DNA from: an uncultured bacterium
Lineage (GTDB): Bacteria > Pseudomonadota > Gammaproteobacteria > Burkholderiales > Burkholderiaceae_C
Direction: 5' to 3'
Assembly: GCA_903830565.1 (NCBI GenBank)
Contig: CAIKUF010000281.1
Coordinates: 1 to 60,249, forward strand
Length of the DNA stretch: 60,249 nt
Shown here piece after piece: positions 27,966 to 36,219 of this stretch (position 1 is the stretch's first letter; each line of letters starts with the position of its first letter). The position numbers were made by a program, and so were the translations under genes. The notes under the pieces were generated by a model. The model saw only the letters and a list, made by a program, of their open reading frames with translations, ran no database searches and was not told the DNA's origin.

Positions 27966-28820
27966 TCAGGCCAGCGCCTCGCGCAGCGCTGCGGCTTCGC
28001 TGCCGAACGCATAGGTGTCCATGCCCAGGCAGCCCAGCGTCACCGCGTCGTACAGGCGCAGCGGCGTCGCGTCGCGTCCACCGGCACCGGCGGCCGGATA
28101 CCAGGGCAGCAGATGCTCGTCGGTCGGGTGCATCAAGGCGGCGTTCGGCGCTTGGCGCCGGTAGTCGAACAGCGCGCTCCAGTCGCGGGCGGCGCTTCTC
28201 TCGGCCATCCAGTTGCGGAAGGCGCGGCTCTCGGGCATCTCGTCGCTGGGCGTGGTGTCGGCCGAGTGCTTTTCGGTGGCAGGGCGGTTGGCGAACACCC
28301 GCCGCAGGTTGTGGGTGATGCTGCCGCTGCCAAGCACCAGCACGCCCTCGCGGCGCAGCCCGGCCAGCGCCTCGCCGATGGCGAACTGCTGCTCAGGCGG
28401 AAGGTTAGGCACGAGAGCCAGCGGCAAGACCGGGACGTCGGCCTGCGGGTAGACGTAACGCAGCGCGGTCCAGATGCCGTGGTCCAGCCCGCCCTGGTCG
28501 AGCCGGGTCACGGGCACACCGGCGCGGCTGAGCAGCGCTTCCACTTCGACTGCGAGCGCAGGCGCGCCCGGGGCGTTGTATTGCATGGCGTAGAGCGCAT
28601 CGGGGAAGCCGCCGAAGTCGTGCACCGTGCCGTGCTGCGCCGCGGCGAGCAGCACCGGCATGCGCGCGCTGGTGTGGGCGGAGATCGCGAGCACCGCCCT
28701 CGGGCGGCCGAAGCGCTTGTCGATCGCGGGGCCCAGGCGCTGCAGGAAGGCGCCGGCCGCGCCGGGTTCGAGCGCAATCATCGGCGAGCCGTGGGAGACA
28801 AAAAGCGAGGGCATGTCCAT
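27966..28820 (-). CDS. DODA-type extradiol ring-opening dioxygenase (LigB/YgiD-like)
   Basis: 284 residues from the ATG at 28820 (MDMPSLFVSHG); ATG at 28814 is an alternative. It belongs to the class III extradiol dioxygenase fold (LigB subunit), using a mononuclear metal. Putative ligands are His in FVSHGSP, His in ISAHTSAR and His in GGLDHGIWT. The GSGSITHNLRR block is also typical. Relatives include E. coli YgiD (4,5-DOPA dioxygenase) and plant DODA. The true substrate is uncertain. It is convergent with the regulator gene (4-base gap) and divergent from the permease gene. Confidence 0.87.
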   Translation of the reverse strand: MDMPSLFVSHGSPMIALEPGAAGAFLQRLGPAIDKRFGRPRAVLAISAHTSARMPVLLAAAQHGTVHDFGGFPDALYAMQYNAPGAPALAVEVEALLSRAGVPVTRLDQGGLDHGIWTALRYVYPQADVPVLPLALVPNLPPEQQFAIGEALAGLRREGVLVLGSGSITHNLRRVFANRPATEKHSADTTPSDEMPESRAFRNWMAERSAARDWSALFDYRRQAPNAALMHPTDEHLLPWYPAAGAGGRDATPLRLYDAVTLGCLGMDTYAFGSEAAALREALA

Positions 28821-28963
28821 GTCGTGTATTGAAGCACCGCTCCCGGCTTCGGGTGTTCGCGGGCTTTGCACGCAGGGTTCAGCGCAACGCAGCGCGGCCT
28901 TGCCGGCACGCGGGTGACGCGACTGAGCTATCGTCGCGCCAGCCCCCCGTCGCTCCCTTTCGC

Positions 28964-31519
28964 ATGCACGCCACTTCATCCCAGCATCCACCGCCCCCGG
29001 CTTGGTGGGTGCTTGCAGCGCGCCAGCTGGCACGTGACTTCCGTGCCGGCGAGCTGCGCCTGCTCGCCTTGGCCGTCACGCTTGCGGTGGCCGCGTTGAC
29101 GGCGGTCGGGTTCTTCGCCGATCGTCTGGACAGCGGCCTAGCGCGCGACGCGCGCCAGTTGCTCGGCGGCGACGCCGTCGTCAGCAGCGACCAGCCGACG
29201 CCGCCCGAGATCACGTCCAAGGCCCGCGCGCTCGGCCTCAGCATGGCGACGAGCGCGAACTTCCCGAGCATGGCGCGTGCGCCCGATGAGCGCGGTGGTG
29301 CGGTCAGGCTGGTCGCGGCCAAGGCCGTGTCGGCAGGCTACCCGCTGCGCGGCGAGTTGCAGATCAAGGCCGCGCCGGAAGCGCCGCTGCGCAGCGTCGC
29401 CGAGGCGCCGGCTGCCGGCCAGGCCTGGGTCGACGCCGGCCTGCTCGACGCGCTGGCGCTGCACGTTGGCGACACGCTGCTGCTCGGCGACGCCGCGTTG
29501 CGCATCACGCAGATCCTCGTCGTCGAGCCCGACCGCGGCGCGGGCTTCTCGAGCTTCGCGCCGCGCCTGCTGTTCAGCGAAGCCGACCTGCCGGCGACTG
29601 GGCTGATCCAGCCTGCGAGCCGCGTGACCTATCGCCTCGCGCTTGCCGCGCCTTCGGGACGCGACGGGGCAGTGGGCGAATTCGTCGCCTGGACCGAGGC
29701 CCGGATCAAGGCGCTGAACCTGCGCGGCCTGCGCGTCGAGTCGCTCGAATCGGGCCGGCCCGAGATGCGGCAGACGCTCGACCGCGCCGGCAAGTTCCTC
29801 AACCTCGTCGCCCTGCTCGCGGCCTTGCTCGCCGCGGTGGCGGTGGGCATCGCGTCGCGCGAATTCGCGAGCCGCCACCTCGACGACTGCGCCATGCTGC
29901 GCGTGCTCGGCCAGTCGCAGCGAACGATCGCGTTGCAATACTTTGGCGAGTTCGCCGCCGTCGGCGTGCTCGCCAGCGTGGCCGGCGTCGCAATCGGCTT
30001 CGCGGTGCACTACGTCTTCATCTGGCTGCTGACCGGGCTCGTCAACGCCTCGCTGCCTGCGGCCAGCGCCTGGCCGGCGCTGTTCGGCATCGGCGTCGGG
30101 TTGACGCTGCTGATGGCCTTCGGCCTGCCGCCCGTGCTGCAGCTTGCACGCGTGCCGCCACTGCGCGTGATCCGGCGCGACCTCGGTGCGTTGAAGCCGG
30201 CTTCGCTGGCCGTGCTTGCGGCCGGCACGCTGGGTTTCGTCGCCCTCTTGCTCGCGGTGGCGAGCGACCTCAAGCTCGGCCTGATCGCCGTCGGCGGCTT
30301 CGCGGTCGCGGTGGCCCTGTTCGCCGCCGTGTCGTGGTTGGCCGTGATGCTGCTGCGCCGCGCGGTGCCCGAAGCACGCGCGCCGCGCTGGTTGGTGCTG
30401 GCAACGCGCCAGCTCGCATCGCGGCCGGCGTTCGCGGTGCTGCAGGTGTCGGCGCTCAGCGTCGGCCTGCTCGCACTGGTGCTGCTCGTGCTGCTGCGCA
30501 CCGACCTCATCGCGGCCTGGCGGCGCGCCACGCCGCCGGATGCGCCGAACCGCTTCGTCATCAACGTGCAGCCCGAGCAGAGCGAGAGCTTTCGCGATCG
30601 CCTGCGCGCGGGCGGCGTGGCGAAGTTCGATTGGTACCCGATGATCCGCGGGCGGCTGGTCGCGATCAACGGCAAGGACGTGCTGCCGGACGACTTCGCC
30701 GACGAACGCGCGCGGCGCCTCGTCGACCGCGAATTCAACCTCAGCAACGCCGCCGCGCTGCCGCCGCACAACGAGCTGGCCGGCGGGCGCTGGACGGACG
30801 ACGAAGCCGACGCCGTGAGCGTCGAAGAGGGCCTCGCAAAGACGCTCGGCGTCAAGCTCGGCGACCGGCTTCGCTTCGATGTCGCAGGCGTTTCCGTCGA
30901 GGGGCGCATCACCAGCCTGCGCAAGGTCGACTGGGGTTCGATGCGGGTCAACTTCTTCGTCATGTTCCCGCTCGCCAAGCTGCCCGATCTGCCGCGCAGC
31001 TACATCGCCGCCTTTCGCGCGCCGGATCGCGCCGGCTTCGACAACGCGCTCAGCCGCGATTTTCCAAACATCACCAGCGTCGACGTGTCGGCGTCGATCG
31101 GCCAGGTGCAGCACGTGCTCGACCAGGTGGTCCGTGCGGTCGAGTTCCTGTTCGGCTTCACGCTCGCCACGGGTCTGGTCGTGCTGTTCGCCGCGATCAC
31201 CGCGACCCGCGAGGCGCGCTCGCGCGAGTTCGCGGTGATGCGAGCGCTGGGCGCCAGCGCGACACTGCTCGCGCGCGTGCAACGCGCTGAGCTGCTTGGT
31301 GTCGGCGCGCTGGCCGGGCTGCTGGCCTCGGTCGCGGCGATGGCCGTTGGCTGGGCGCTGGCGCGCTACGTGTTCGAGTTCAGTTGGAACCCATCGCCGT
31401 GGGTGCCGCTGGCCGGCAGCGCCTGCGGCGCGCTGCTCGCGCTCGGCGCGGGCTGGTGGGGGCTGCGCGAGGTGCTGCGCCGCCCGGTCGTCGATACGCT
31501 GCGGCAGGCCGCGGAATAG
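28964..31519 (+). CDS. FtsX-like ABC transporter permease (YbbP-like)
   Basis: 851 residues from the ATG at 28964 (MHATSSQHPP). An N-terminal transmembrane helix (LLALAVTLAVAALTAVGFFA) and a large periplasmic MacB-like domain precede a first FtsX domain near 270-430 (LNLVALLAALLAAVAVGIAS, then LLTGLVNASLP). A central pair of helices and a second periplasmic part follow, then a C-terminal FtsX domain near 720-845 (FGFTLATGLVVLFAAITATR, EARSREFAVMRALGAS). This matches YbbP-type permeases with about ten helices. The usual ATPase (YbbA) and thioesterase (TesA) genes are not adjacent. Substrate unknown; lipid or lipoprotein handling is typical of the superfamily. Confidence 0.88.
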   Translation: MHATSSQHPPPPAWWVLAARQLARDFRAGELRLLALAVTLAVAALTAVGFFADRLDSGLARDARQLLGGDAVVSSDQPTPPEITSKARALGLSMATSANFPSMARAPDERGGAVRLVAAKAVSAGYPLRGELQIKAAPEAPLRSVAEAPAAGQAWVDAGLLDALALHVGDTLLLGDAALRITQILVVEPDRGAGFSSFAPRLLFSEADLPATGLIQPASRVTYRLALAAPSGRDGAVGEFVAWTEARIKALNLRGLRVESLESGRPEMRQTLDRAGKFLNLVALLAALLAAVAVGIASREFASRHLDDCAMLRVLGQSQRTIALQYFGEFAAVGVLASVAGVAIGFAVHYVFIWLLTGLVNASLPAASAWPALFGIGVGLTLLMAFGLPPVLQLARVPPLRVIRRDLGALKPASLAVLAAGTLGFVALLLAVASDLKLGLIAVGGFAVAVALFAAVSWLAVMLLRRAVPEARAPRWLVLATRQLASRPAFAVLQVSALSVGLLALVLLVLLRTDLIAAWRRATPPDAPNRFVINVQPEQSESFRDRLRAGGVAKFDWYPMIRGRLVAINGKDVLPDDFADERARRLVDREFNLSNAAALPPHNELAGGRWTDDEADAVSVEEGLAKTLGVKLGDRLRFDVAGVSVEGRITSLRKVDWGSMRVNFFVMFPLAKLPDLPRSYIAAFRAPDRAGFDNALSRDFPNITSVDVSASIGQVQHVLDQVVRAVEFLFGFTLATGLVVLFAAITATREARSREFAVMRALGASATLLARVQRAELLGVGALAGLLASVAAMAVGWALARYVFEFSWNPSPWVPLAGSACGALLALGAGWWGLREVLRRPVVDTLRQAAE

Positions 31520-31528
31520 CGGCCGGGT

Positions 31529-32047
31529 TCAGTCGTTGGTGTTGACCAGGCCCATCTCGGCGCTGGCCATCAGCGACTCGATGTCCATCAGGATCAGCAT
31601 GCGGTCCGAGACGCTGCCGATGCCGGTGATGAAGCTCGCATCGACGGCCGACGCGATTTCGGGCGCGGGCTTGATGGCGTCTGGCGCGAGTTCCAGCACG
31701 TCGGAGACCGAATCGACCACCGCGCCGACGACGCGGCCCTTGACGTTGAGCACGATCACGACCGTGAAGCCGTTGTAGTCGGCGCTGTCACAGCCGAGCT
31801 TAAGGCGCAGGTCGACGATGGGTACGATGACGCCGCGCAGGTTGACCACGCCCTTGATGAACGGCGGTGCGTTGGCGATGCGCGTCGGCACTTCGTAGGA
31901 ACGAATCTCCTGCACCTTCAGGATGTCGATCCCGTACTCCTCTCCGCCGAGGCGAAAGGTGAGGAATTCGCCACCGTTGTGCGTGGCCTGAACGGTGCGC
32001 GCGGCCTCGTGACGGGCGACGCGGGCGGTGTCTGTGATCATGTCCAT
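31529..32047 (-). CDS. cheW: Chemotaxis coupling protein CheW
   Basis: 172 residues. AGGAG lies eight bases before the ATG at 32047. CheW bridges methyl-accepting proteins and CheA at the receptor array. The CheW fold covers about 25-165, with [39 protein letters not shown] and [20 protein letters not shown], all typical. The first 22 residues are an extra charged N terminus. It is the last gene of a minus-strand chemotaxis run. A FliA-like motif lies upstream at 32113-32120. Confidence 0.95.
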   Translation of the reverse strand: MDMITDTARVARHEAARTVQATHNGGEFLTFRLGGEEYGIDILKVQEIRSYEVPTRIANAPPFIKGVVNLRGVIVPIVDLRLKLGCDSADYNGFTVVIVLNVKGRVVGAVVDSVSDVLELAPDAIKPAPEIASAVDASFITGIGSVSDRMLILMDIESLMASAEMGLVNTND

Positions 32048-32112
32048 GGGGTGCTCCTGGCGGTTGGTGTGCTGGATCGTGCCGCGCGCACGGCGGGCGG
32101 CGCTTGAAGGGG

Positions 32113-32139
32113 CTATCGGCAGTTCGGTGTCAATCTGAA
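32113..32139 (-). promoter_or_regulatory. Possible sigma-28 (FliA) promoter upstream of cheW
   Basis: Minus-strand GCCGATAG (32120-32113) matches seven of eight bases of the FliA -10 element GCCGATAA. With the standard 15-base spacer the -35 reads TTCA (32139-32136; consensus TAAA), so it is weak. It lies about 66 bases before the cheW ATG, after the stop of the upstream receptor gene. Confidence 0.4.
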
Positions 32140-32160
32140 GGGGGCTGATGGATGCCGCGT

Positions 32161-33912
32161 TCAGAAGCTCGCCCAGTCGTCGTTCGAGGGCGGCTTGGGT
32201 GCTGCCACGGGCGCCGCGCGCGGCGCGGGTGCCAACTGCGCCGGAGGCGCCACGCGCTTGTGCACCGGCGCTTCCTTGCGCGGCGGCGTCGCGACGCGCT
32301 GCGGCTGCCCGGCGGCGGGCGCGGGCGTCCTCGGTGTCGCCGCCGCATAGCCGTCGAGCTTGAACGTGCTGACCAGGTGGGTCAATTGAGCGGACTGGTC
32401 CTTCAGGCTCTCGGCGGCGGCCGCACTTTGCTCGACCAGCGCGGCGTTTTGCTGCGTCATCTGGTCGAGTTGCGTGACGGCGATGTTGACTTGACCGATG
32501 CCGTCGGACTGCTCGGCCGAGGAAGCCGTGATCTCGCCGATGATGTCGCTGACGCGCTGCACCGACCCGACGATCTCGGTCATCGTTTGTCCCGCGTCGG
32601 CCACCAGGCGCGCGCCGGAGTTGACCTTTTCGACCGATACCCCAATCAGGCTCTTGATCTCCTTGGCCGCCTGGGCCGAGCGCTGCGCGAGGCTGCGCAC
32701 TTCGCTGGCGACGACGGCGAAGCCGCGGCCCTGCTCGCCGGCCCGCGCCGCTTCGACGGCGGCATTCAGTGCCAGGATATTGGTCTGGAAGGCGATGCCG
32801 TCGATGACGCCGATGATGTCGGCGATTTTCTTCGAGCTGGCGTTGATCTCATCCATCGTCACCACGACCCGCGATACCACATCGCCACCGCGCGCGGCCA
32901 CCTGAGCGGCTGAAGATGCGAGTTGGTTGGCCTGGCGCGCCGATTCGGCCGATTGCTTGACGGTGCCGGTGAGCTGCTCCATCGAACTGGCAGTTTGTTG
33001 CAAGTTGGACGCTGTCTGCTCAGTGCGCAGGCTCAGGTCCTGATTGCCGCTGGCGATCTCGGTGCTCGCGGTGCCGATGCTATCGGTCGCCGCACGCAAC
33101 TGGGCCACCATGCGCGCCAGCGACTGCTGCATCGACAACAGGGCGTGCATCAACTTCGTCGACTCGTCGTTCCCGCTCTGCGCGACTGCCTGCGAAAGGT
33201 CGCCGCCTGCGATGCGGTCTGCGACATGGCGCGCTTCTTCCAACGGGCCGCAGATGCTTTGCATGTTGGTAAACGTGGAAGGCACCACCAGCACGCCCGC
33301 GAGCGTGACCGCCGCGCCGAACATGATCAGCGTTTTCCTGAACGTGTCTTCTATTTCCTGTTGCCTTGCAGTGCCCTCTTGCTGAAACAGCGCGCTCAAC
33401 TCGTCGGCAACCTTCTCGGCTTCGTGGATGGCCTCCTTGGCCCGAGCCGCTGCCTCATTGGCGGCGGCGATCGTGCCGAAGGCCTTCCCTTCGATCCGAC
33501 CCAGCACCTCAGCCATCGCGCCCGAGTAGGCTTGCAACGCCGTGCCCATCGCAGCCACTTTCTCGACATCGCTGCTGATGACCTGCGCACGCAGAGCGGC
33601 GACGGTCTTGGTTGCGTCGTCGCGCACGGTTTGCCACTGCTGTTTGTACTTGAGCAACTGCACCGGGTTGTCGTTGTGGATGATCACGTCTTTCTCGAAG
33701 CGGCGCAGGCTCCCCATCTGGTTTCGCAGAACGGCGAGGGACTGGCTTTGCGCGTAAGTCTGCGTCATGAACTCGCTGCTGTGCTCTTGAAGGTGCATCA
33801 TGCCGATGAGGCCGATGCTGCCGATGGCGACGAGCAGGGTCATCACGATGAAGATGGCGCCGATCATGCGTGTACGGATGGTGAATCGACGGAAGAAGTG
33901 GTTGAGGCTCAT
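32161..33912 (-). CDS. Methyl-accepting chemotaxis protein with C-terminal tether pentapeptide
   Basis: 583 residues from the ATG at 33912 ([10 protein letters not shown]). TM1 is about 16-38 ([20 protein letters not shown]). A periplasmic helical ligand-binding domain follows to about 190; TM2 is near 192-212 ([17 protein letters not shown]), then a HAMP linker ([15 protein letters not shown]). The cytoplasmic coiled coil has the invariant hairpin tip [21 protein letters not shown] Pro/Ala-rich flexible linker ends in DWASF, fitting the x-W-x2-F pentapeptide that tethers CheR and CheB in high-abundance receptors. cheR and cheB are not in the window. The ligand is unknown. Confidence 0.93.
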   Translation of the reverse strand: MSLNHFFRRFTIRTRMIGAIFIVMTLLVAIGSIGLIGMMHLQEHSSEFMTQTYAQSQSLAVLRNQMGSLRRFEKDVIIHNDNPVQLLKYKQQWQTVRDDATKTVAALRAQVISSDVEKVAAMGTALQAYSGAMAEVLGRIEGKAFGTIAAANEAAARAKEAIHEAEKVADELSALFQQEGTARQQEIEDTFRKTLIMFGAAVTLAGVLVVPSTFTNMQSICGPLEEARHVADRIAGGDLSQAVAQSGNDESTKLMHALLSMQQSLARMVAQLRAATDSIGTASTEIASGNQDLSLRTEQTASNLQQTASSMEQLTGTVKQSAESARQANQLASSAAQVAARGGDVVSRVVVTMDEINASSKKIADIIGVIDGIAFQTNILALNAAVEAARAGEQGRGFAVVASEVRSLAQRSAQAAKEIKSLIGVSVEKVNSGARLVADAGQTMTEIVGSVQRVSDIIGEITASSAEQSDGIGQVNIAVTQLDQMTQQNAALVEQSAAAAESLKDQSAQLTHLVSTFKLDGYAAATPRTPAPAAGQPQRVATPPRKEAPVHKRVAPPAQLAPAPRAAPVAAPKPPSNDDWASF

Positions 33913-33968
33913 GATGTTGGCTCGACGGTGGAAATGGAATGGCTCGTTGGCTTGAAGTGGCAACCGCG

Positions 33969-35510
33969 CTATGCCGCGGCGAGCCTGAATTTGGAGACGG
34001 CCTCGCGCAGCGCTTCGGCCTGGGACTTGAGGCTTTCGGCCGCGGCCGCCGACTGTTCGACGAGCGCGGCGTTCTGCATCGTCATCTGATCGACTTCGTT
34101 GACCGACTGGTTCACACGGCCGATGCCTTGCGACTGCTCGGCCGCTGCGTTTGTGATCTCGCCAATGATCTGTGTGACGCGCTGAACGGAGGAAACGATC
34201 TCGGTCATCGTCGCGTCGGCGTCCTTCACCAGGCGGCCGCCCGATTCGACCTTGTCGACCGAGGTCCCGATCAGGCTCTTGATCTCTCTGGCGGCCTGTG
34301 CCGAGCGTTGCGCAAGGCTGCGCACTTCGCTGGCGACGACGGCAAAGCCGCGCCCTTGCTCGCCCGCCCTCGCGGCCTCGACAGAGGCGTTCAGGGCGAG
34401 GGTGTTGGTCCGGAACGCGATTCCGTCGACGACACCGATGATCCCGGCGATCTGCCGCGAACTGGTGTTGATCGCCTGCATGGTGTCGACCACCTGCGCC
34501 ACCGCGGCACCGCCGCGGGTGGCGACACCGGCTGCCGAGCACGCCATCTGCGAGGCTTGGCGTGCCGATTCTGCGCTTTGTTGCATGGCGCCGGTGAGTT
34601 GGTCCACGCTGGATGTCGCGCTCTGTAGGTTCGACGCCGTCTGCTCGGTACGCATCGACAGGTTCAGGTTGCCGCTGGCGATCTCATCAGACGCAACGCG
34701 CATCGACTCCGAGGACTGCAGCACCGAACTGAGCGACGCATTGAGCGGGCGGCCCATCTTGGCCAGTGCCCGGATCAGGTCGCCGACCTCGTCCACGCGC
34801 TCGCTGCGCGGCTCGAGGTCCAGGTGGCCGGATGCCACCTGGTCGGCCACCGTCACTGCGCGGTGCAACTCGGCGACGATCTTGTGCCGTACGAGCCAGG
34901 CCAGGCCGACTGCGGCGGCGGTGACGATGGCGCTGAGCACAAAGAGCAGGACGTGCGAGCGAGCGGCTTGAACAAGCATCGACTCGAGCAAGGCGGTTCC
35001 CTGCGCGTCCATGCGCGCGCAAAGGTCCGCGAGCGTCTTGGTCAGCGCGGCAAAGCTGGCATCGGCGCCCTGCATCGCTGCCACGCCGGTGTTGGTATCG
35101 ACCGTCGATAGGTCGATCGCCTGGTCGGCCTGCTTCTCGTAGGCGTCGATTTGCGCACGGGCCTGCACGAGCAAGGCCTGCCCGGCTGGTTCGGCCGAGA
35201 CGCTTGCGCCGACCGTGGCGATCGCCTGGCGCACGCCGGCTAGCGCGGACTTGAGCTTGGCCCGGCTCGACTGGACCGTGGCCTGGTCGAGCGAAGACAC
35301 CAGGGCGACGGTCCGGTACACGCCGGCGTGGATGTGACCAGCTTCGCGCTGTGCATCGCCGAGGGCGCGGGTTTGGCCGATCTGGTCCTTGAACCAGGCT
35401 TGGCCTGCCAGCGTCTCATTGCGCGACATCCAGGCGCTCACGCCGGCTGCCCCGAGGACGACAGCGCCCGCCATCAGTGGCGCCGCAACCAGTTTGGAAC
35501 CTAGCTTCAT
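33969..35510 (-). CDS. Methyl-accepting chemotaxis protein without tether peptide
   Basis: 513 residues from the ATG at 35510 ([11 protein letters not shown]). TM1 ([21 protein letters not shown], 7-27) is followed by a roughly 160-residue periplasmic four-helix-type domain, then TM2 ([20 protein letters not shown], about 190-209) and HAMP ([15 protein letters not shown]). The signalling domain again has [20 protein letters not shown] at the tip. It ends VSKFRLAAA and lacks the W-x2-F pentapeptide found in its neighbour, so adaptation likely depends on the tethered receptor. It is 56 bases upstream of the other receptor gene and 50 bases downstream of the Cache gene, suggesting one transcript. 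Confidence 0.92.
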   Translation of the reverse strand: MKLGSKLVAAPLMAGAVVLGAAGVSAWMSRNETLAGQAWFKDQIGQTRALGDAQREAGHIHAGVYRTVALVSSLDQATVQSSRAKLKSALAGVRQAIATVGASVSAEPAGQALLVQARAQIDAYEKQADQAIDLSTVDTNTGVAAMQGADASFAALTKTLADLCARMDAQGTALLESMLVQAARSHVLLFVLSAIVTAAAVGLAWLVRHKIVAELHRAVTVADQVASGHLDLEPRSERVDEVGDLIRALAKMGRPLNASLSSVLQSSESMRVASDEIASGNLNLSMRTEQTASNLQSATSSVDQLTGAMQQSAESARQASQMACSAAGVATRGGAAVAQVVDTMQAINTSSRQIAGIIGVVDGIAFRTNTLALNASVEAARAGEQGRGFAVVASEVRSLAQRSAQAAREIKSLIGTSVDKVESGGRLVKDADATMTEIVSSVQRVTQIIGEITNAAAEQSQGIGRVNQSVNEVDQMTMQNAALVEQSAAAAESLKSQAEALREAVSKFRLAAA

Positions 35511-35560
35511 GGTCGCTCCCGTGTGACGCGCTTGTCCATGTGCTTGCCGTTGCAGGCGGC

Positions 35561-36034
35561 TTACTTGTAGACGCCGCCGCAAAGCACCACGTCGTCGACG
35601 CGCTCGCAGTACATGCTCTTGGGCTCGATCTTCTTGTTCGTCGGATTGGTGAACTTGTAGTCCTGCCAGAAGCTGCCCTTGGCCTGCGCGAGGTCGATGC
35701 GTTCCTTCACGAAGGGCTTGCCGTCGATGTCCTTGAGGTCGATCAGGTTCTTGCCGATCATCTTTTCGTTGGCATCGTGTGCGTACGCGGTGCCGTCCAT
35801 GCCGTAGGCGACGAGGTACAGGTCGCGGTCGATGAACTGGCCGTGCTTGTCGCTGATCGCGGCGTAGGTCTTGTCCTTGCCGTTGGCCTTCAGGTAGACG
35901 ACGCCCTTCTTGACCATCGCCGTCGCTTCGGCGGCCGTGGCGTTGCCGTCCTTGGCCTGCGCGGGGTTCAGGCACAGTCCCGCGACGGTGGCGGCGAGTG
36001 CAAGCGTGACTTTGAGAAAGTGTTTCGTGCGCAT
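35561..36034 (-). CDS. Stand-alone secreted Cache-domain protein
   Basis: 157 residues. A signal peptide ([20 protein letters not shown], cleavage near AQA/KD at 27) precedes a single Cache fold. Typical phrases are [38 protein letters not shown] and [16 protein letters not shown], with a C-terminal Cys pair (MYCER and VLCGG) that may form a disulphide. Cache domains normally sit in the periplasmic part of receptors; here the domain is a free periplasmic protein. Its place between a receptor gene and cheA suggests it binds a ligand and presents it to the receptor. A FliA-like -10 motif lies upstream at 36143-36150. Confidence 0.85.
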   Translation of the reverse strand: MRTKHFLKVTLALAATVAGLCLNPAQAKDGNATAAEATAMVKKGVVYLKANGKDKTYAAISDKHGQFIDRDLYLVAYGMDGTAYAHDANEKMIGKNLIDLKDIDGKPFVKERIDLAQAKGSFWQDYKFTNPTNKKIEPKSMYCERVDDVVLCGGVYK

Positions 36035-36142
36035 GACGATCTCCCTGGGAGCGATACGGATGAGCGGCTCGTCGCACAGCGCCTCACGCTGGCGTCGCTG
36101 TGGCGCGGTCTGCGCCCCGGCACGACTTGCGGGTTGACATGG

Positions 36143-36150
36143 TTATCGGC
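36143..36150 (-). promoter_or_regulatory. FliA-type -10 element upstream of the Cache gene
   Basis: Minus-strand GCCGATAA (36150-36143) is an exact match to the enterobacterial sigma-28 -10 consensus, 108 bases before the Cache gene start. The -35 is poor at the usual spacing (CAGT); AGTTT lies 13 bases upstream of the -10. A promoter internal to the chemotaxis run is plausible. Confidence 0.4.
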
Positions 36151-36219
36151 AGGACTCAGCGGGAAACTGAGAGCTACTTTTGGTTTGTGCGGTCATGTGG
36201 GAACGATGTAGCGCGCGCC

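Noticed and set aside
29138-31282. 714-residue minus-strand open frame over the FtsX-type permease
   Set aside because: Low-complexity Gln/His/Arg/Ala composition, antisense to a membrane protein with clear FtsX domains.
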